From Siphonodentalium dalli (taxonomy: Eukaryota; Mollusca; Scaphopoda; Gadilida; Siphonodentaliidae), in the NCBI GenBank assembly GCA_032622095.1, contig CP136067.1, positions 52,677,899 to 52,741,898 on the forward strand: a DNA stretch of 64,000 bases, given 5' to 3'. Both the position numbers and the translations under genes were made by a program. Below the pieces are notes generated by a model. The model was not told where the DNA came from, made no database searches, and saw nothing but the letters and a program-made list of their open reading frames with translations. This document shows, piece after piece, positions 47,561 through 59,637 of this stretch. Numbering within the stretch: the stretch's first letter is position 1; the number at the start of each line of letters is the position of its first letter.

Positions 47561-47847
47561 TTCAAGTTGAGGTAAGGATCCAATACTCAATTCTCTCAAA
47601 CACAATGTCTAAATATAAATTGTTGTTCGTGTATGGCCGATTACCAATGGGGCGTCTCGAGAGTGCAACGACACCTTTTATATAAATTATGGATTGATAG
47701 GGTTGCGAATCACCACCAAAGAAACTTTTAGGCCAGCATGACTGTGGGACTATGGGTCACATATTTTGGGTAATCAGACAACAATAACTGGAATATCAAA
47801 ACATGATATTAAATGTGACGGAAGTTTCTATCCGACGCCATGGTTAA

Positions 47848-48075
47848 AGATGCATAATCCGATTAAGCGCCCCTCAGATACTATTTATTTGGTTTTGGGG
47901 GTAAAAAATATTTGATTCGAGTCGAGGAACCCACTATCGAGACTTATTAGTGGCCCAGTAAAAAGTCGACGAGCCGACGGTCTCGGACCAAATTGCGGAT
48001 GAAGATGGATAACTCTAAAATTAGGAGGTTTGTGTTGATAATAAGGCCAAATTTCGTCGAACTAAGATTGAATAC
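47848..48075 (+). mobile_element. (TTG)n-family repeat, truncated copy 2
   Basis: It runs from GATGCATAATCCGATTAAGC through GGGGGTAAAAAATATTTGATT, GTCGACGAGCCGACGGTCTCG and GATAATAAGGCCAAATTTCG, matching 34,030-34,275. It stops before the (TTG)n tail. Confidence 0.7.
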
Positions 48076-48118
48076 CTTTAACATAAAATGTTTCATAGAG
48101 AACGGGACAATTTGGCCA

Positions 48119-48532
48119 GATTTGTCATCTCCGGTTTAAACGAGGTTTACGGAAACCTCTATGGTTTAACCGCACTTAGACAAACTAAATCCGTAGTGTA
48201 AAACTGAGACCACAGATCTAAGTGACCCATTTAAACCCGGTTCAGCCAGACCCATTGTTTAGCAGTAGTGTCTCAACTATCGTCGAGCTAATCCTAGGTG
48301 CCTGTTGGGGACCACCATGACGGAAGTCGATAATTACGACAACGATCATATTTTGATTGGAACTGTATAAGCGATAAGCACTTATACCTGCAAATTGTGT
48401 GCGCATCAATTTTTTGTCAATTGCGATATTTTGTTTTGACTTTTATAACCTTAAACCGGAAACTAAACTCTATCATTCGACGTTCCAGTTAAACTAGGTT
48501 TAGGGAGTCCAGACCTGAGATGACAAATCCGA
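48119..48532. mobile_element. Probable MITE with GATTTGTCATCTC ends
   Basis: The left end GATTTGTCATCTCCGGTTTA and the right end, reverse-complemented GATTTGTCATCTCAGGTCTG, share 13 exact bases and partial similarity further in. The interior is non-coding. It sits in the EGF-to-CTLD intron, 320 bp from the EGF exon. The target duplication is unclear. Confidence 0.6.
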
Positions 48533-48852
48533 CTTTTCTAGACTGCGATTTAAAATTGTTAAACAGTCAGTTCAATGGGTGGAAGTGTAAATGATATAGG
48601 TTTTGCGGCGGGTCAATGCGGCGAGGATGGCGGCTTGCTGTTGTCATGTCAAAATTGATTCATTTCCACACGAGAAAAAATGCTGATCTTATAGCCAAAC
48701 AAAAACAAAACAATGATTAGTTTTGTGGCCACGATCAACAAAGAAAGAAGTAACATTGAAAAGGAACTGTGAAATACAATAGTTGTCATGTGAATTAGTA
48801 CAATTGCGCTGAATTACATATTACTGTTAGAAATTAACGATTCTGAACTCAC

Positions 48853-48975
48853 CGTGTCTAATGCCAGGCAGAGCCCGTTCACATCGGTCACCAACAAAAC
48901 CATCAACACAGACACATCGACATTCAATCCCTGCTCTGAATCCCCCATGGTCACAACCGTCATCTGGACATCTGC
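48853..48975 (-). CDS. Protease gene, exon 6: EGF-like module
   Basis: The acceptor is ATACCATTCAAG and the donor CACG|GTGAGT; the exon is 123 nt, phase 1 at both ends. It reads GRCPDDGCDHGGFRAGIECR, then CVCVDGFVGDRCERALPGIRH. Six cysteines and the C-x-C-x-x-GF-x-G-x-x-C ending define an EGF-like module. The spacing, with GGF and no cysteine after it, resembles EGF modules that follow astacin domains in nematode NAS proteins (C-x-x-GGY ... NC-x-x-C-x-CP). The symmetric phases let the module be inserted or lost without breaking the frame. Confidence 0.92.
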
Positions 48976-49457
48976 CTTGAATGGTATGAAAATCGTTTAG
49001 CGCACAATACTAATGACAGTTATACAACTGTATGTCTTCACAGAGTATATGAAATCTGCCTCTCAGTTTAATAAATATCTACATTGTATATATCAACATG
49101 TTGCGACACAAGGACACGATAATGTGGCAACATCATTTTAAAATTCAGCGTGAACATTATAGTAACTTAAAAAGAATCATTGATAATATTTTTGTTTCGC
49201 AAATTGCCAGTGAGACATCGTCTTTGGGAAGTCTGAACGATTCAATGTGTGTCCCCGCACAGTAATATATGTGAGCATGCCCGCAAACTAGAACACAACT
49301 CATATATTACTAAATGCAGGTGTGCCGGGCTCACATAACTATACATGTGTTTACGCATCTGTAATTATAATTTATTTAACAGCAACATGTTCCTCGTGTC
49401 CTGGACTATTTTACACTATACTATAGGCATAACTACTTTAACTGCTATATTATTTAC

Positions 49458-49584
49458 CCGAACACGAGTACGCTCGATACACGTAGAGAGAATCCAAAAA
49501 GCTCGGACCATCGGAGTCTCCAATGATGTTCTGGTAGGCAGGATCCAGTGCAACCATGGTGATGTTATCGTCAGCAGAGTACGC
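49458..49584 (-). CDS. Protease gene, exon 5: end of astacin domain
   Basis: The acceptor ends ACACGCAG and the donor is TCGG|GTAAAT; the exon is 127 nt, phase 0 in and 1 out. It reads AYSADDNITMVALDPAYQNI, then IGDSDGPSFLDSLYVYRAYS and CS. The DP-x-Y-x-x-x-IG-x-x-x-G-x-SFLD pattern and the final YxC cysteine are standard for the C-terminal end of the astacin catalytic domain. The donor has T at +6, otherwise GTAAA. Confidence 0.93.
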
Positions 49585-49747
49585 CTGCGTGTATAAAGAA
49601 GCACGTCAACTGAGATATGGTTACCACGGTAACGTCATTACAATACATTGACTACACTGTGCGAGAAATACTATATAACTCAAATGAAAACACCAATAGA
49701 TTTACAAAGATTGTGCTGTTAAATCATATGTATTTATTTATTGGGGA

Positions 49748-50148
49748 TTAACCCTTTACCCAACAGAAGGGCCCTGTGCCAATGCATTCTCTTATATATG
49801 CGAGTCGACCATAGGTCGCCTCGCATATATAAGAGAATGCATTGGCTTAACACATTAAAAATTATAAAATTGTTAAAGAATGTAAGAAAAAATGATAAAA
49901 AGTGTTAAAAAAAGATTTTTTTTTAGGCCAATGCATTCTCTTATATATGCGAGGCGACCTATGGTCGACTCGCATATATAAGAGAATGCATTGGCACAGG
50001 GTATAACTGTAACTATCACAATGTGGTCAAGGAGCCGATTCCAATGATATCCATATTTGTATGGTTCTATTGAGACAGACCGAAGATATTTTAGGCTGTT
50101 GAAGCTTTATTTGGCCGGTTTTGGCCGGTTTGTTGGGTAAAGGATTAA
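49748..50148. mobile_element. Element with two identical inverted 69-bp palindromes
   Basis: The outer ends TTAACCCTTTACCCAACA (49,748-49,765) and TGTTGGGTAAAGGATTAA (50,131-50,148) are inverted with one mismatch. Inside, palindrome P1 (49,778-49,846) and P2 (49,927-49,995) each run GCCAATGCATTCTC ... GAGAATGCATTGGC, and P2 is the exact reverse complement of P1, including the non-palindromic centre (GTCGACCATAGGTCG). An ACAGGG/CCCTGT pair flanks them. No coding sequence is seen. Confidence 0.92.
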
Positions 50149-50149
50149 C

Positions 50150-50430
50150 GTCGTTTTCGTCAGCCATGCAGAGCTATATCACGACGTTGCAGTTTTATTG
50201 GTTGAGGAAAAGTCCGTGCACTAAGGCAAATCTAGCAGTGATTCCATTGGCTGGAAAATTTGTGCCCGGCGAAACCAACGACCATCGGCTATAGTAACTG
50301 GCAACTCCCACAGATAGCGATATGGTATACAAAGTCAGCGATGACTCCACCGAAAATTTAACCCATATCGCCAGCGCTGGAGAGCGAGTGGGTCTGGAGC
50401 ATATACCCTTACCGACTGAGCCCCCCCCCC
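50150..50430 (-). mobile_element. tRNA-derived SINE, older copy
   Basis: On the minus strand it starts GGGGGGCTCAGTCGGTAAGGG after a G run, includes CCAGCGCTGGCGATATGGGTT and TTGCCAGTTACTATAGCCGA, and ends near GACGTTAATCC. It matches the SINE at 22,584-22,893 over most of its length with many substitutions. It abuts the inverted-palindrome element. The 18-bp C run (50,420-50,442) sits at its 5' boundary. Confidence 0.85.
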
Positions 50431-51011
50431 CCCCCCCCCCCGTGCTGTCATATATATGTAGGATGTTTTGGCCAAAGAATGTTAATTATAGAGTCACTTT
50501 AAGTCGCCTGGTATTTGCAATTTAAACTAAACTGAGGTCAATATCAGAGAGGGAGTCGATCAGGTAAACGTACCTCCGATACCAATAGCCGTGGTTGTGT
50601 TTACGGATACCATCCGGCTTGGTTCTAGTCACGTTTTTTATTTTTCGGTAATCACATTAAACAAAATCTCAACGTGTCGGTATGGTAGGTCAGTCTGACC
50701 ATTTAGACATCTGTTTTAGTTTATGTTCGGAACCAATGCATGTATAACCGAGCGCACCCGGATATGCAGAGTAGTCAGGCTGTGGTAACTATTTCGTTAT
50801 TTTGTGAGTCGACTATCCCATTTAAAATGCTGACCATTCAACCACGGAGACACCCATAACGTCTTTCGATCACTGGTATGTGACCGCATACATGTACATA
50901 CGGGTGAGTTCATGCGGTCTCCAGCATCTGAAGTTATCTTGGAAAATATCAGGGGGAAATTATAGATATTTGTAAATTAACATCTTCCTTTTACATGTAT
51001 TTGTCACTTAC

Positions 51012-51221
51012 CCTATCTCCGTAATGCATCACGCTTTTATAGTCATACGGCACACCATGCGAGTCGTAGCTGATGTTTATGTCGGTGGCTTTTTTGTACG
51101 TCCCCAGACTTCCTGTTCTCACATTATCTTTGAGCACCCGGATGTACATATCCCGGTCATCTCGATTCATCTCGTGCATAAACCCGATAGCGTGGCCCAA
51201 TTCGTGTACAATTGTCGGGAT
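51012..51221 (-). CDS. Protease gene, exon 4: astacin zinc-binding site and Met-turn
   Basis: The acceptor is TTCATTTTCTTCAG and the donor AGG|GTAAGT; the exon is 210 nt, phase 0 at both ends. It contains the full astacin signature HELGHAIGFMHEMNRDDRD, with three zinc-ligand histidines and the catalytic glutamate, and further on SVMHYG, the Met-turn with the conserved tyrosine. All active-site residues are present, so the enzyme should be a working zinc endopeptidase. The (CA)n(CT)n tract just upstream lies in the intron; the cysteine-valine stretch read through it is not protein. Confidence 0.98.
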
Positions 51222-51283
51222 CTGAAGAAAATGAATTGAAAAACATATAGTTCTGAGTCTCTGACCGAGACAATAGTAATATT

Positions 51284-51415
<132 letters not shown>

Positions 51416-51827
51416 CTCTATCTTTCTCTTTATCCCCCCTTCGCACACTCATTCAAACAAATTCACAGAAACCACACATACCATCATCCACTCCTCGTCT
51501 CGTTCACTACCGGTGACGTTATAATATATAGTGTTCTTTCTTCGGTAATTACTCAAATTGAAATCATGTGGTAATAGTGATTTTTAATTACAATATAATC
51601 TTTCATTTAATATCGAATTTCAGTGGATCGAACTGCCGGTGTAACACGACACCAAATCATGATAGTGTTGTTCTGAGATAAATACAGGTTCAATCGTGGG
51701 GGTGTATCTAACCCAATATCTTGATATCAGTTTGTCAAACAATATTTCCTGAGCGAACGACTCGTATATAGTATATAGAAAGGATTAAGGTGACGCAAGC
51801 GTTGCGTATTTCAACAGACAATACAAT

Positions 51828-52003
51828 GTTGTGTACAGCATGTGTTTTCTTGTACTCGTCCAGTATGTGTGTTTTTTATTGTACGAGTCCAGGTTGCGGT
51901 GAAAAGTCATACTGGACGAGACACGCAGCTTCGAGTCCAATGTGAGTTTTCACCACAATCTGCATGGACGAGTACAAGAAAAACACATACTGTACACAAC
52001 ATA
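51828..52003. repeat. Inverted repeat with nested inner stem
   Basis: The outer arms GTGTACAGCATGTGTTTTCT and the facing AGAAAAACACATACTGTACAC pair, followed by TGTACTCGTCCA/TGGACGAGTACA. An inner GTCCAGTATG/CATACTGGAC pair and a GGTGAAAAGT/ACTTTTCACC-like pair also occur. Intronic fold-back element. Confidence 0.7.
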
Positions 52004-52366
52004 TGTTTATCCAAATTTTCGGAATACAACTTTTGTGGTTATTTTTGGTATTTATCCGCATGATTCTCTATAAAAGCCTGTATTTGATCATCAGAAAGCA
52101 TGAATTGGAACAGTGAACACGGAAGTGAAAAAAAACTCAATGCGGAAGTGATACGTCTGCTAAATCAACAAGAATATATTGCGCGCGCATCACAATTTCA
52201 CTGATTCATTTGGCAATAGAGTCCCGATAAAAAGTCATATTGTACTCGATTTAGTCCAATATGACTCCCGTGAGTCCAATACTTTTTCTCTGATTATCTT
52301 GTGATGGCTTTTGCCCAATTAGAAATAGTGTTAGTTAAGGGATGGATAGTTAAGGGGTGTACCTAC

Positions 52367-52439
52367 CCGCAAGCATCGATATCCGATTCCCAGAAGCTGC
52401 GGCTGATATTTTCCATAACCATTCGCGCCCGAAAAACAT
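52367..52439 (-). CDS. Protease gene, exon 3: astacin disulfide loop
   Basis: The acceptor is CAATAATTCAG and the donor CGG|GTAGGT; the exon is 73 nt, phase 2 in and 0 out. It reads CFSGANGYGKYQPQLLGIGY, then RCLR. This is the astacin loop normally written C-x-S-x-x-G-x-x-G-x-Q-x-x-x-LG-x-GC, with both cysteines of the internal disulfide. It joins directly to IPTIVHELGH in the next exon. Confidence 0.93.
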
Positions 52440-52802
52440 CTGAATTATTGAAAATAGGTCTGATTTACTTGATAATATTCTTTACATATTTCATCAGCTT
52501 AGAAGGTCCGCAAGCCTATTTTCATGAGACGATTTACATGAATTCGGGGCTTTAACTATCTCCATTCCGGATCCGTTTAAGGGATGTAATGGTAGAGATC
52601 GAACAACACAATGATGACCTTCATTCAGTCAATGTGGTACATGTATTATAAGGTCGTATATCTGTCACTAGATTTGTCACATAATGGTGTTCAGAAACAA
52701 AATGCTCATCAGTCAATATATACTACCATGTGGCGTATATATACACTTCAGGATAACGTGCTACTCATCGCCTAGTTCTTTGTACATATTGTACATACAG
52801 TA

Positions 52803-52972
52803 ATGCCATAAGTAATCAACTCTTTATCTACAGCAGAATTATGGGTAACTTTGCAGGATTTAGTCGGAATAGAGCTTTCCGATGAATGGCAACAAGCCAT
52901 ATTTCCGACTAAATCCTGAAAAGTTACCCATAATTCTGCTGTAGTTAAAGAGTTGATTACTTAGGGCATGAC
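52803..52972. repeat. 170-bp inverted repeat
   Basis: The left arm ATGCCATAAGTAATCAACTC ... TTTAGTCGGAA and right arm TTCCGACTAAA ... GAGTTGATTAC are reverse complements with a few mismatches around a 30-bp centre. Intronic and non-coding; a MITE or fold-back type. Confidence 0.88.
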
Positions 52973-53925
52973 TGTACATATGTACTCTGATTGAATAGCC
53001 AGTGTTAAGTCAAGAAACTTGTTCAATTGGAAGTCGGTAGTGATTTTTTGTCCGAAATCAAATGAGATTCTTGACAGAAACTGTTCTAATATCACATATA
53101 GAGGCATTAGATTTAATAATTCGATAAAATGCATATTAACTCAATGTGTATATTGTTGACCACCAGCTTTGGATGTAACAGTCCTGTAATATTTTATGTA
53201 CTCTTTGACAACCATAAATCACAACAGCAACTTCATGCTGGGCTTGCTTGTTTAAACTTATTGCGTAGAGAGACCACCCGGACCCCTACCAGCGATATAG
53301 AGTAACCCCCCTCTGAGAGAAGCTCCTCAGCATGGGTTTGCTAAATTTACGTCCATGATCATTCTCTGGAAGTATATATGGATAAAACATTAATATAGTC
53401 TGTTCAGTTGTGAGAAGCAGTTATTCTATCTTTCAGAATTTATGCCGCCGTAATAGAATTCTTCATAGACATGATTGAAAAATCTAGTTCAATTCAAAAG
53501 GCCCTTTAAATTCTACCTGGAATGTGAACTAATAATTCCACACCTCACAATCCGCTACACCCCTTTAATCTCCACCATTCAACTTCATCAGAAGTTTAAA
53601 ACTGGCTTATATTGTCAAACATAATGCTTATACATTTTCAACATTATCAGAATAAAGAAAATCCCAAGTAAGTAATACAATTTGGACATGTGGCTTTTAC
53701 ACAAAATGTTTGAGATATACTCAATAGTTCGCTTGATAAAACGGTTCCTCTTTTGGCAGGCAACGAAATTTAATTCAATTATCTGAACATAATTATATAG
53801 GTGGTTAACTATTGAAGTTTTGTCAGAAATGTAACCGTCATCACTGCAAATCTGCATATTTCATGATGTTTAATTTTGTTTTTGTCTGACACGAAACACT
53901 ATTTATAGCTTTAATTTACACTCAC

Positions 53926-54064
53926 CTTCCTCCTTTGTAGAACATGAGGAAATGTCGGCCGCCAATCATTCCCAGAAGTTCATCGTCCCATTTCACAAAA
54001 CGTATACATGTCCTTTCCTCCCACCTCTTCATGGCCACTCGAATCAGGGCTTTTTCTCGTGCAG
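53926..54064 (-). CDS. Protease gene, exon 2: N-terminal astacin helix
   Basis: The acceptor is TTATTTCTTAG and the donor AG|GTGAGT; the exon is 139 nt, phase 1 in and 2 out. It reads AREKALIRVAMKRWEERTCI, then RFVKWDDELLGMIGGRHFL and MFYKGG. AM-x-x-WE-x-x-TC-x-RF is the classic N-terminal signature of astacin catalytic domains and holds the first disulfide cysteine. Confidence 0.95.
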
Positions 54065-54099
54065 CTAAGAAATAATTCCGTTCAGTTATCGTGTTATCA

Positions 54100-54640
54100 A
54101 ATTATTATATAGTGGGTGTGTGTTGCTGTTGATGGTGATACAACGCTGTGGTCGTTTTGTGAACACTGTGTGAACCGCGAAGCAGTTCTCACCAAATGTG
54201 CTCCCAACGACCACAGCGTATAATCCCCCAACAACACCCACTCACTGTATTCATTTCTTATTTTTATATAGCTTTTTGATGACTTATTCTCATAGAAAAG
54301 CTGAGTGTATTCTTATTAATTTTCACAAAATCTGCCGAGAAGTTGAGACTAGCCCACGCAACGCATTAAGTCAGCCCAATATAATATTTCCAAGAACTTA
54401 GCAACGATAACGTGATCGATATAAATAACTGGCTTCAGATGCAATTCGGCGGACCTTCGAAAAGCACGCCAATTTATTCTGCTAACCGCTTATAGAGATT
54501 AGGTCGGATTAGGTCAACAATTTGTGTTCGTGTTCGTGTTACGGTCTGTGTGTTATTAGGGTATGAAATGTGTGACCCAATTGGTAGTTGACCAATCACC
54601 AAACAGGATTCAGTGTAACACAGACGGGCTATGTAAATAT
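54100..54640 (+). repeat. Hairpin plus diverged copy of the 24.3-24.6 kb sequence
   Basis: ACGCTGTGGTCGTT (54,143) and AACGACCACAGCGT (54,208) form a stem around 50 bp. From 54,230 onward ATTCATTTCTTAT..TTATATAGCT, TGACCCAATTG..AGTTGACCAATCA and TATGTAAATAT recur in the same order as at 24,270-24,640, so the second half of the duplicated unit belongs to a dispersed family. Confidence 0.65.
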
Positions 54641-57600
54641 TACAGAATAACTGGAACGACTTAAACTTGGATAAGCACATATCAGCTCTACTCATTGCAC
54701 ATTTTTCACTGCCCGAAAAAGGTAACATTAGATCAACAACGGTCAGAGGTGCAAAAATACTGTCAAGTCAACACAGAACATTCTTTTCGACGATCCTACA
54801 TTAGTTGATGGTAGTGATGCTAGCCTCTTCGACATCACAAAGTCTGAACGGTTTACACCAAGATTCGATACAGATACAGATGATGCAGTTATATGGTCTA
54901 CGCGATGCAAATCTGATGTGATCGTGTTCAACAATAACATACACATGTATCACCATCAGCAGCAGTGTAAAAGTGTCGTGTCGTCGCTCTGAAACGTTTG
55001 TGGCGTATACTACATAATTTTGATTATCAAAACCTGGGACGGTGTGTTATTGATCGCAGTCAAAACGAAGAGAAATCAGAGCATGAATTAGTTTCATGTT
55101 AGGTTGACGCAATAACATAGTCGTATAAGAGCGACGTATTTTATCCCAAAGGGTTAACCAGATGCGTGAATTTAAACCAAAATTGTGTACAAACACAAAC
55201 ATGTTTGGTAGCGAGATCTTTCACTGGTATAGATCACTACATCATAACGCATGACATTTCAGATAAGTAAGTTATACACTGATGTTGCGAAGTACTTAGA
55301 CGAAATTAAAACATAATTATAAAGTACAAGTATTTTGGCAGTAATGCTATTTAGTTTGCGAATGGGAATAATTCACAGAGCAGAATCGTGGGAACTATAT
55401 TTTTTGTCGGAGGGGATGTGCGAAGTGGTTGTGTTATCTTTATTTCCAATAAATTGATCGGCGAAGACATTCGCTTATTTTGAAAACCCTCCTTCCCTCC
55501 CAGTTTTTGTTTGTTTTGGGAATACACATTTGATTGATGTCTGCCCCCATTTGGCCTACATCTATATACGGTTATTGTGCCTCAAAAAATTGTCACCCAC
55601 ATGTTTGTATTCCTTACTACTACATTTATTGTATCGGCTTCCTGTAAATAACTATGTTTTCTAAACAGGTAGCTATGACCGCATTCCAGTTGTTGTCTTT
55701 CACTCTCACCCTGTGGGGTAAATACCTTTTCTGGACATTCCGTTTCCGATTCCAGAATTCCGACCGGAAGAGCGTGTTCGACGTTGTAGTTTTGATTACT
55801 CCAATGCGTCATTCTGGGACATTATGCTCGTAGAAAGGTAGTTAATGTATTTTCGATATATTTCGATACCGGAAAATATTTAAAAGCGAATATTATTAGG
55901 TGTAATTGGAGTGCAAACCGACGAGTGGCTTTAAGCCAGGTTTAAAAATTGCCATAGACCTTTTTAGATATTTAATCAATTCTGTCGATGTCAACTATAA
56001 GGATTCTAAATATTGTCTCAAAATTAATGTTAATCGTAACAAATTAGAAGAAACTGTTCAAACACATAATATAGCATGAGGGAAATATAAGTGACAATAA
56101 GGCTGGTATTTAACTAATAGCTTATTAGTGTCGAAGACCGTGTCATTGGTGATGCAGAAGTAATTTCTTGGCCTGATTAAGAAGCAACATGGTGCTTTTG
56201 TTCAGACATATACAGATGCTCGCAGCCATAGTTTGTGCAATAAATCGATGGGTGTAATGTTGAGTGTGGCTCAAATACATTTTCAAGTACCACGGCCTTA
56301 AACTTAGATGTGACTGCAACAAGGAAAATAATTGTTCTTCGATTATGAATCTAGGATTACATTGATCAGACTCCCTTAATAGTTGTTATTTCTCCGGTGT
56401 CAGTTACCAAGTCCCTCGTCTGTTTGTACTTGAATATAATTCAGGAGCGTTCAATTAGTTCTATGGTGTGACACCTATTTGTGGATGTAGGGATAGTGAG
56501 ACTACTAGAACTTTTATAAATAGTGTGCACTGATTAAGTCTCTAAACTATCCTTGGGAACTAGATTAATATTCTGTTTGTGTTATATCGGTGGTACTGTC
56601 TATACACATATACGCTGAAGTTGTGGCGGTCGATGGCGTTGGCCTCTTTCAAATGTGTCTTGCTATGTATCGCTCTAAGTTCATCAACATCCACACTCTT
56701 TTTGTAGAGAGAAAGCACTTGACATACATGCACGTAAGTTAATATTGGGTCAATATGGCAACGCATGTTGTCGACATAGATAACACACATGTTATCTCGG
56801 AAGTAATTTGTTTGTTGTTACATTGAATTGAACATAGGCATGTCCTTGCAACCAGCTTCCCCATAGCTATGATCGTGCTAGTACATCTGATTCCAAGATT
56901 TGGTGTTTATCTAATTTCGAAACCACAATTTCTCAGCTGTCATCCATATTTTACCATCTAGTATTTTAGACACTAGAGCAGGGGGAAGGGCTGTATGATT
57001 TAATTATTCCCTCACTCGATTGTCCACAACAATGATTACATTACGCACATATGAATGAAAAGGCAAAATAGCTTTAAACAAAATGTGGGTTACAATGTAT
57101 GGAATTAGTCTAAGATGCCTGTGACCCAGCATTGACATGATGAAACACCATTTTTGAGGTGATGTAACCCATGTAAATTTATATCCATGTGCCATGTATT
57201 TCGTAACCTCTTACGTATACCAGGTTCAACACAATGTGAAGGAATTTCCAAAATCTGAATGATTAAGACAATTAACTTAATATGGTCATATGAATCTTTA
57301 GTCTCGACTCTTTGACCAACATAAGTGAAATAATGATGCGCGTAAGTGGTGATTATCCCTACTATGGTGACAGTCAGACCATTCTTATTTGCCTCGATAC
57401 ATTGGACTTCAGTACGCCTATCCACCCAGCTACCCATATCAAAGTCGTGTGTTTTAATATTAAATTACAATAATAAAACAAACAAAAGAGAGATATGCGT
57501 GATCTAAAGTAATGTATGTGACCCCTTCTATTTAATTGGTGTACTTTCATCCATGCAGTACGCAGATGTATCACATAAATAAATTCAAATTCAAATTCAA

Positions 57601-58900
57601 AAAGACTGAGAATGCAGAACTACGTCGCTTTTCTACTTGTCGACGTTACGACAGGCGTCCATACAAACTCCATGTAGCTCCCTCTAAGTTACCACTGCGA
57701 TATAGCACTGCCACAAGGATGGTACTTTGCAGACCGATATATCTATTTTTACATATCGTCGGAACTATATTTAGTCACCTATTATCTTATTTTGACCACC
57801 AAAAGTTTACAATAATGGAAATTCTTTCCGCATTATAAGAACAATATGAACTGAACCAGACATAGACAATTTTAATCCTAAAACATAAGAACTAAGAACA
57901 CGTAAGAAATCCTTACCAAATGTCCTTATGGCAGTGGTATCTCAGCGGAGCGATGGGAGATAACTCTGCCTGGAATTTGGCGTCCGTATAGTTTTGTGCA
58001 TGACGTCACGTGATCTGAATGCAATGATGTTCTCAATTCGTACACGGAAAGAAGCAGCAGGTAAAATGTGAGTGCGTTTTTCAAACTTGTGTTTTTCCTA
58101 TAATGCTGTGAATTTGAAATGGCTGTCATGCACAATTGTACATGCTATTGTTATGACTTTCAAAATATATATTTGCATGATGTGCAAGTTGTCGACATCA
58201 GCATCCCTCAATCGTTTGAAGTAAAGCAAAGTTGACGAAGGATCAGGTTATGTCCGACTTGATAGTAATCGCCCTTTAAGCTACCGAATCAGTCTCTAAT
58301 TAACAGGTATCACAGCTACCATTCGATTTCCGCCTCTCTGGCTGACAAGGGCGCTCTATGGCAAAGGCCACCTCCATGGCCAGAACGTTGCTTTTTTTTC
58401 CGTGAGGCTACGGACGTTTAAATAAATTAAAACAGAATGGACAGGTATTTATCAAGTCCAACACATTCACCCTGTACTGTGAGTATAGCCTGACCGTACA
58501 TTAAATGTGCTCACTAACAACAGAAATAGTGCACAACTCAGAATAATAGAAATTCCCAAAGCGAGTGGGTATGACTTTGTGTTTACTTAAATAATGATGG
58601 CGGTATCCCTCGCCTGAAACCGTTGTAGCAACAGAAAACAAAATATTTTGTTCCTAATATACCCATGGAACTGGAACTGGAACCGAAACTGTTCATATGT
58701 TTTAGATAATTTGAACAGTTCCTATATATGGAGAGATAATACATTTTCGATATGATAAATCGTCTGGATTGGCTCACAACCACGCCAATACTTGTTTGTG
58801 ATATGCCCTAAGTACTAGATTCTAGAAAGTTTTATATATGACTATAGTCTGTACATGTGCGTGGATCTGAAATACAATCATCAATGCTATTACTTATAGT
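54641..58900. other. Intronic stretch, mostly unassigned
   Basis: No exon is supported. The minus-strand frame at 55,582-55,812 and the one at 57,926-58,135, with a hydrophobic FYLLLLSVYEL stretch, lack phase-compatible splice sites. Near 57,575-57,600 an AAATTCAAATTCAAATTC run looks like a retroelement tail. Confidence 0.4.
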
Positions 58901-58904
58901 TATA

Positions 58905-59042
58905 CTTGTTTTAGGGGGTAGCAGGAAGACAGCCCGATAGGGCTAGGCTACCCCCGACAATACACTGCTATACTTTATTATGTATTAATGCCACTGTATC
59001 ATTCGTGTGTATTGTAAATAAACTATCCTATCCTATCCTATC
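58905..59042 (+). mobile_element. 3' end of a non-LTR retroelement, (CTATC)n tail
   Basis: The segment ends GTGTATTGTAAATAAACTAT followed by CCTATCCTATCCTATC, with a G-rich hairpin-capable GGGGGTAGC ... GGCTACCCCC upstream. An AATAAA signal followed by a short pentamer tail is typical of CR1-like LINE or SINE 3' ends. No coding part remains. Confidence 0.55.
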
Positions 59043-59637
59043 ACACACCCTGCCCAATTGAAGGTCAGAATTCGGCAATTTTCCATTGATTATAACGATC
59101 TTTATTGAAAAACAAGAGTGGTATCGCGTGTTCAGGCATTTATCTTCCACTACTATCGTCAGTGACTTGGAATATGTCAGGGGAATAAAATAAATGTGGC
59201 ATTCAAATGGACAGGGGTGTGCAAAAATCATACCCACTCGCTTTGGGAATCCTATATTTTTCTGAGTTGTACGCTAGTTCTGTTGTCGGGGAGCATATGT
59301 ATACGGTCAGTCTACAATCACAATACACAGTGAATATGTTAATGGGTATGCATAATAGTCCATTTTGTTTTAATCCATCGAATCGCCCGCAGCTAGCCTC
59401 ACCAAAAAAAAGCGTTCTGTCCATAGAGGCGGCCTTGTTTGCCTGAGAGCGGCAGTGTCAGCCAATTTAAAGAGACGGCAAATCGAATGGTAGGTGTGCG
59501 CTGACCTCGAGTTTTGATCTCGAAAATTGTTCTCCACTTATATTAGACGGCTGTATCACCTCAACGTGCGACTGTTCGATACGTCGTATGAACGGACACA
59601 CCCTCGTCTACAGCATAATGTACCAATAGTTCAACCA

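Noticed and set aside
57926-58135. Minus-strand frame with hydrophobic start, considered as signal-peptide exon of the protease
   Set aside because: The nearby donor GTAAGG leaves the wrong phase for exon 2, and the frame stops before it. The 62.6 kb exon fits better.
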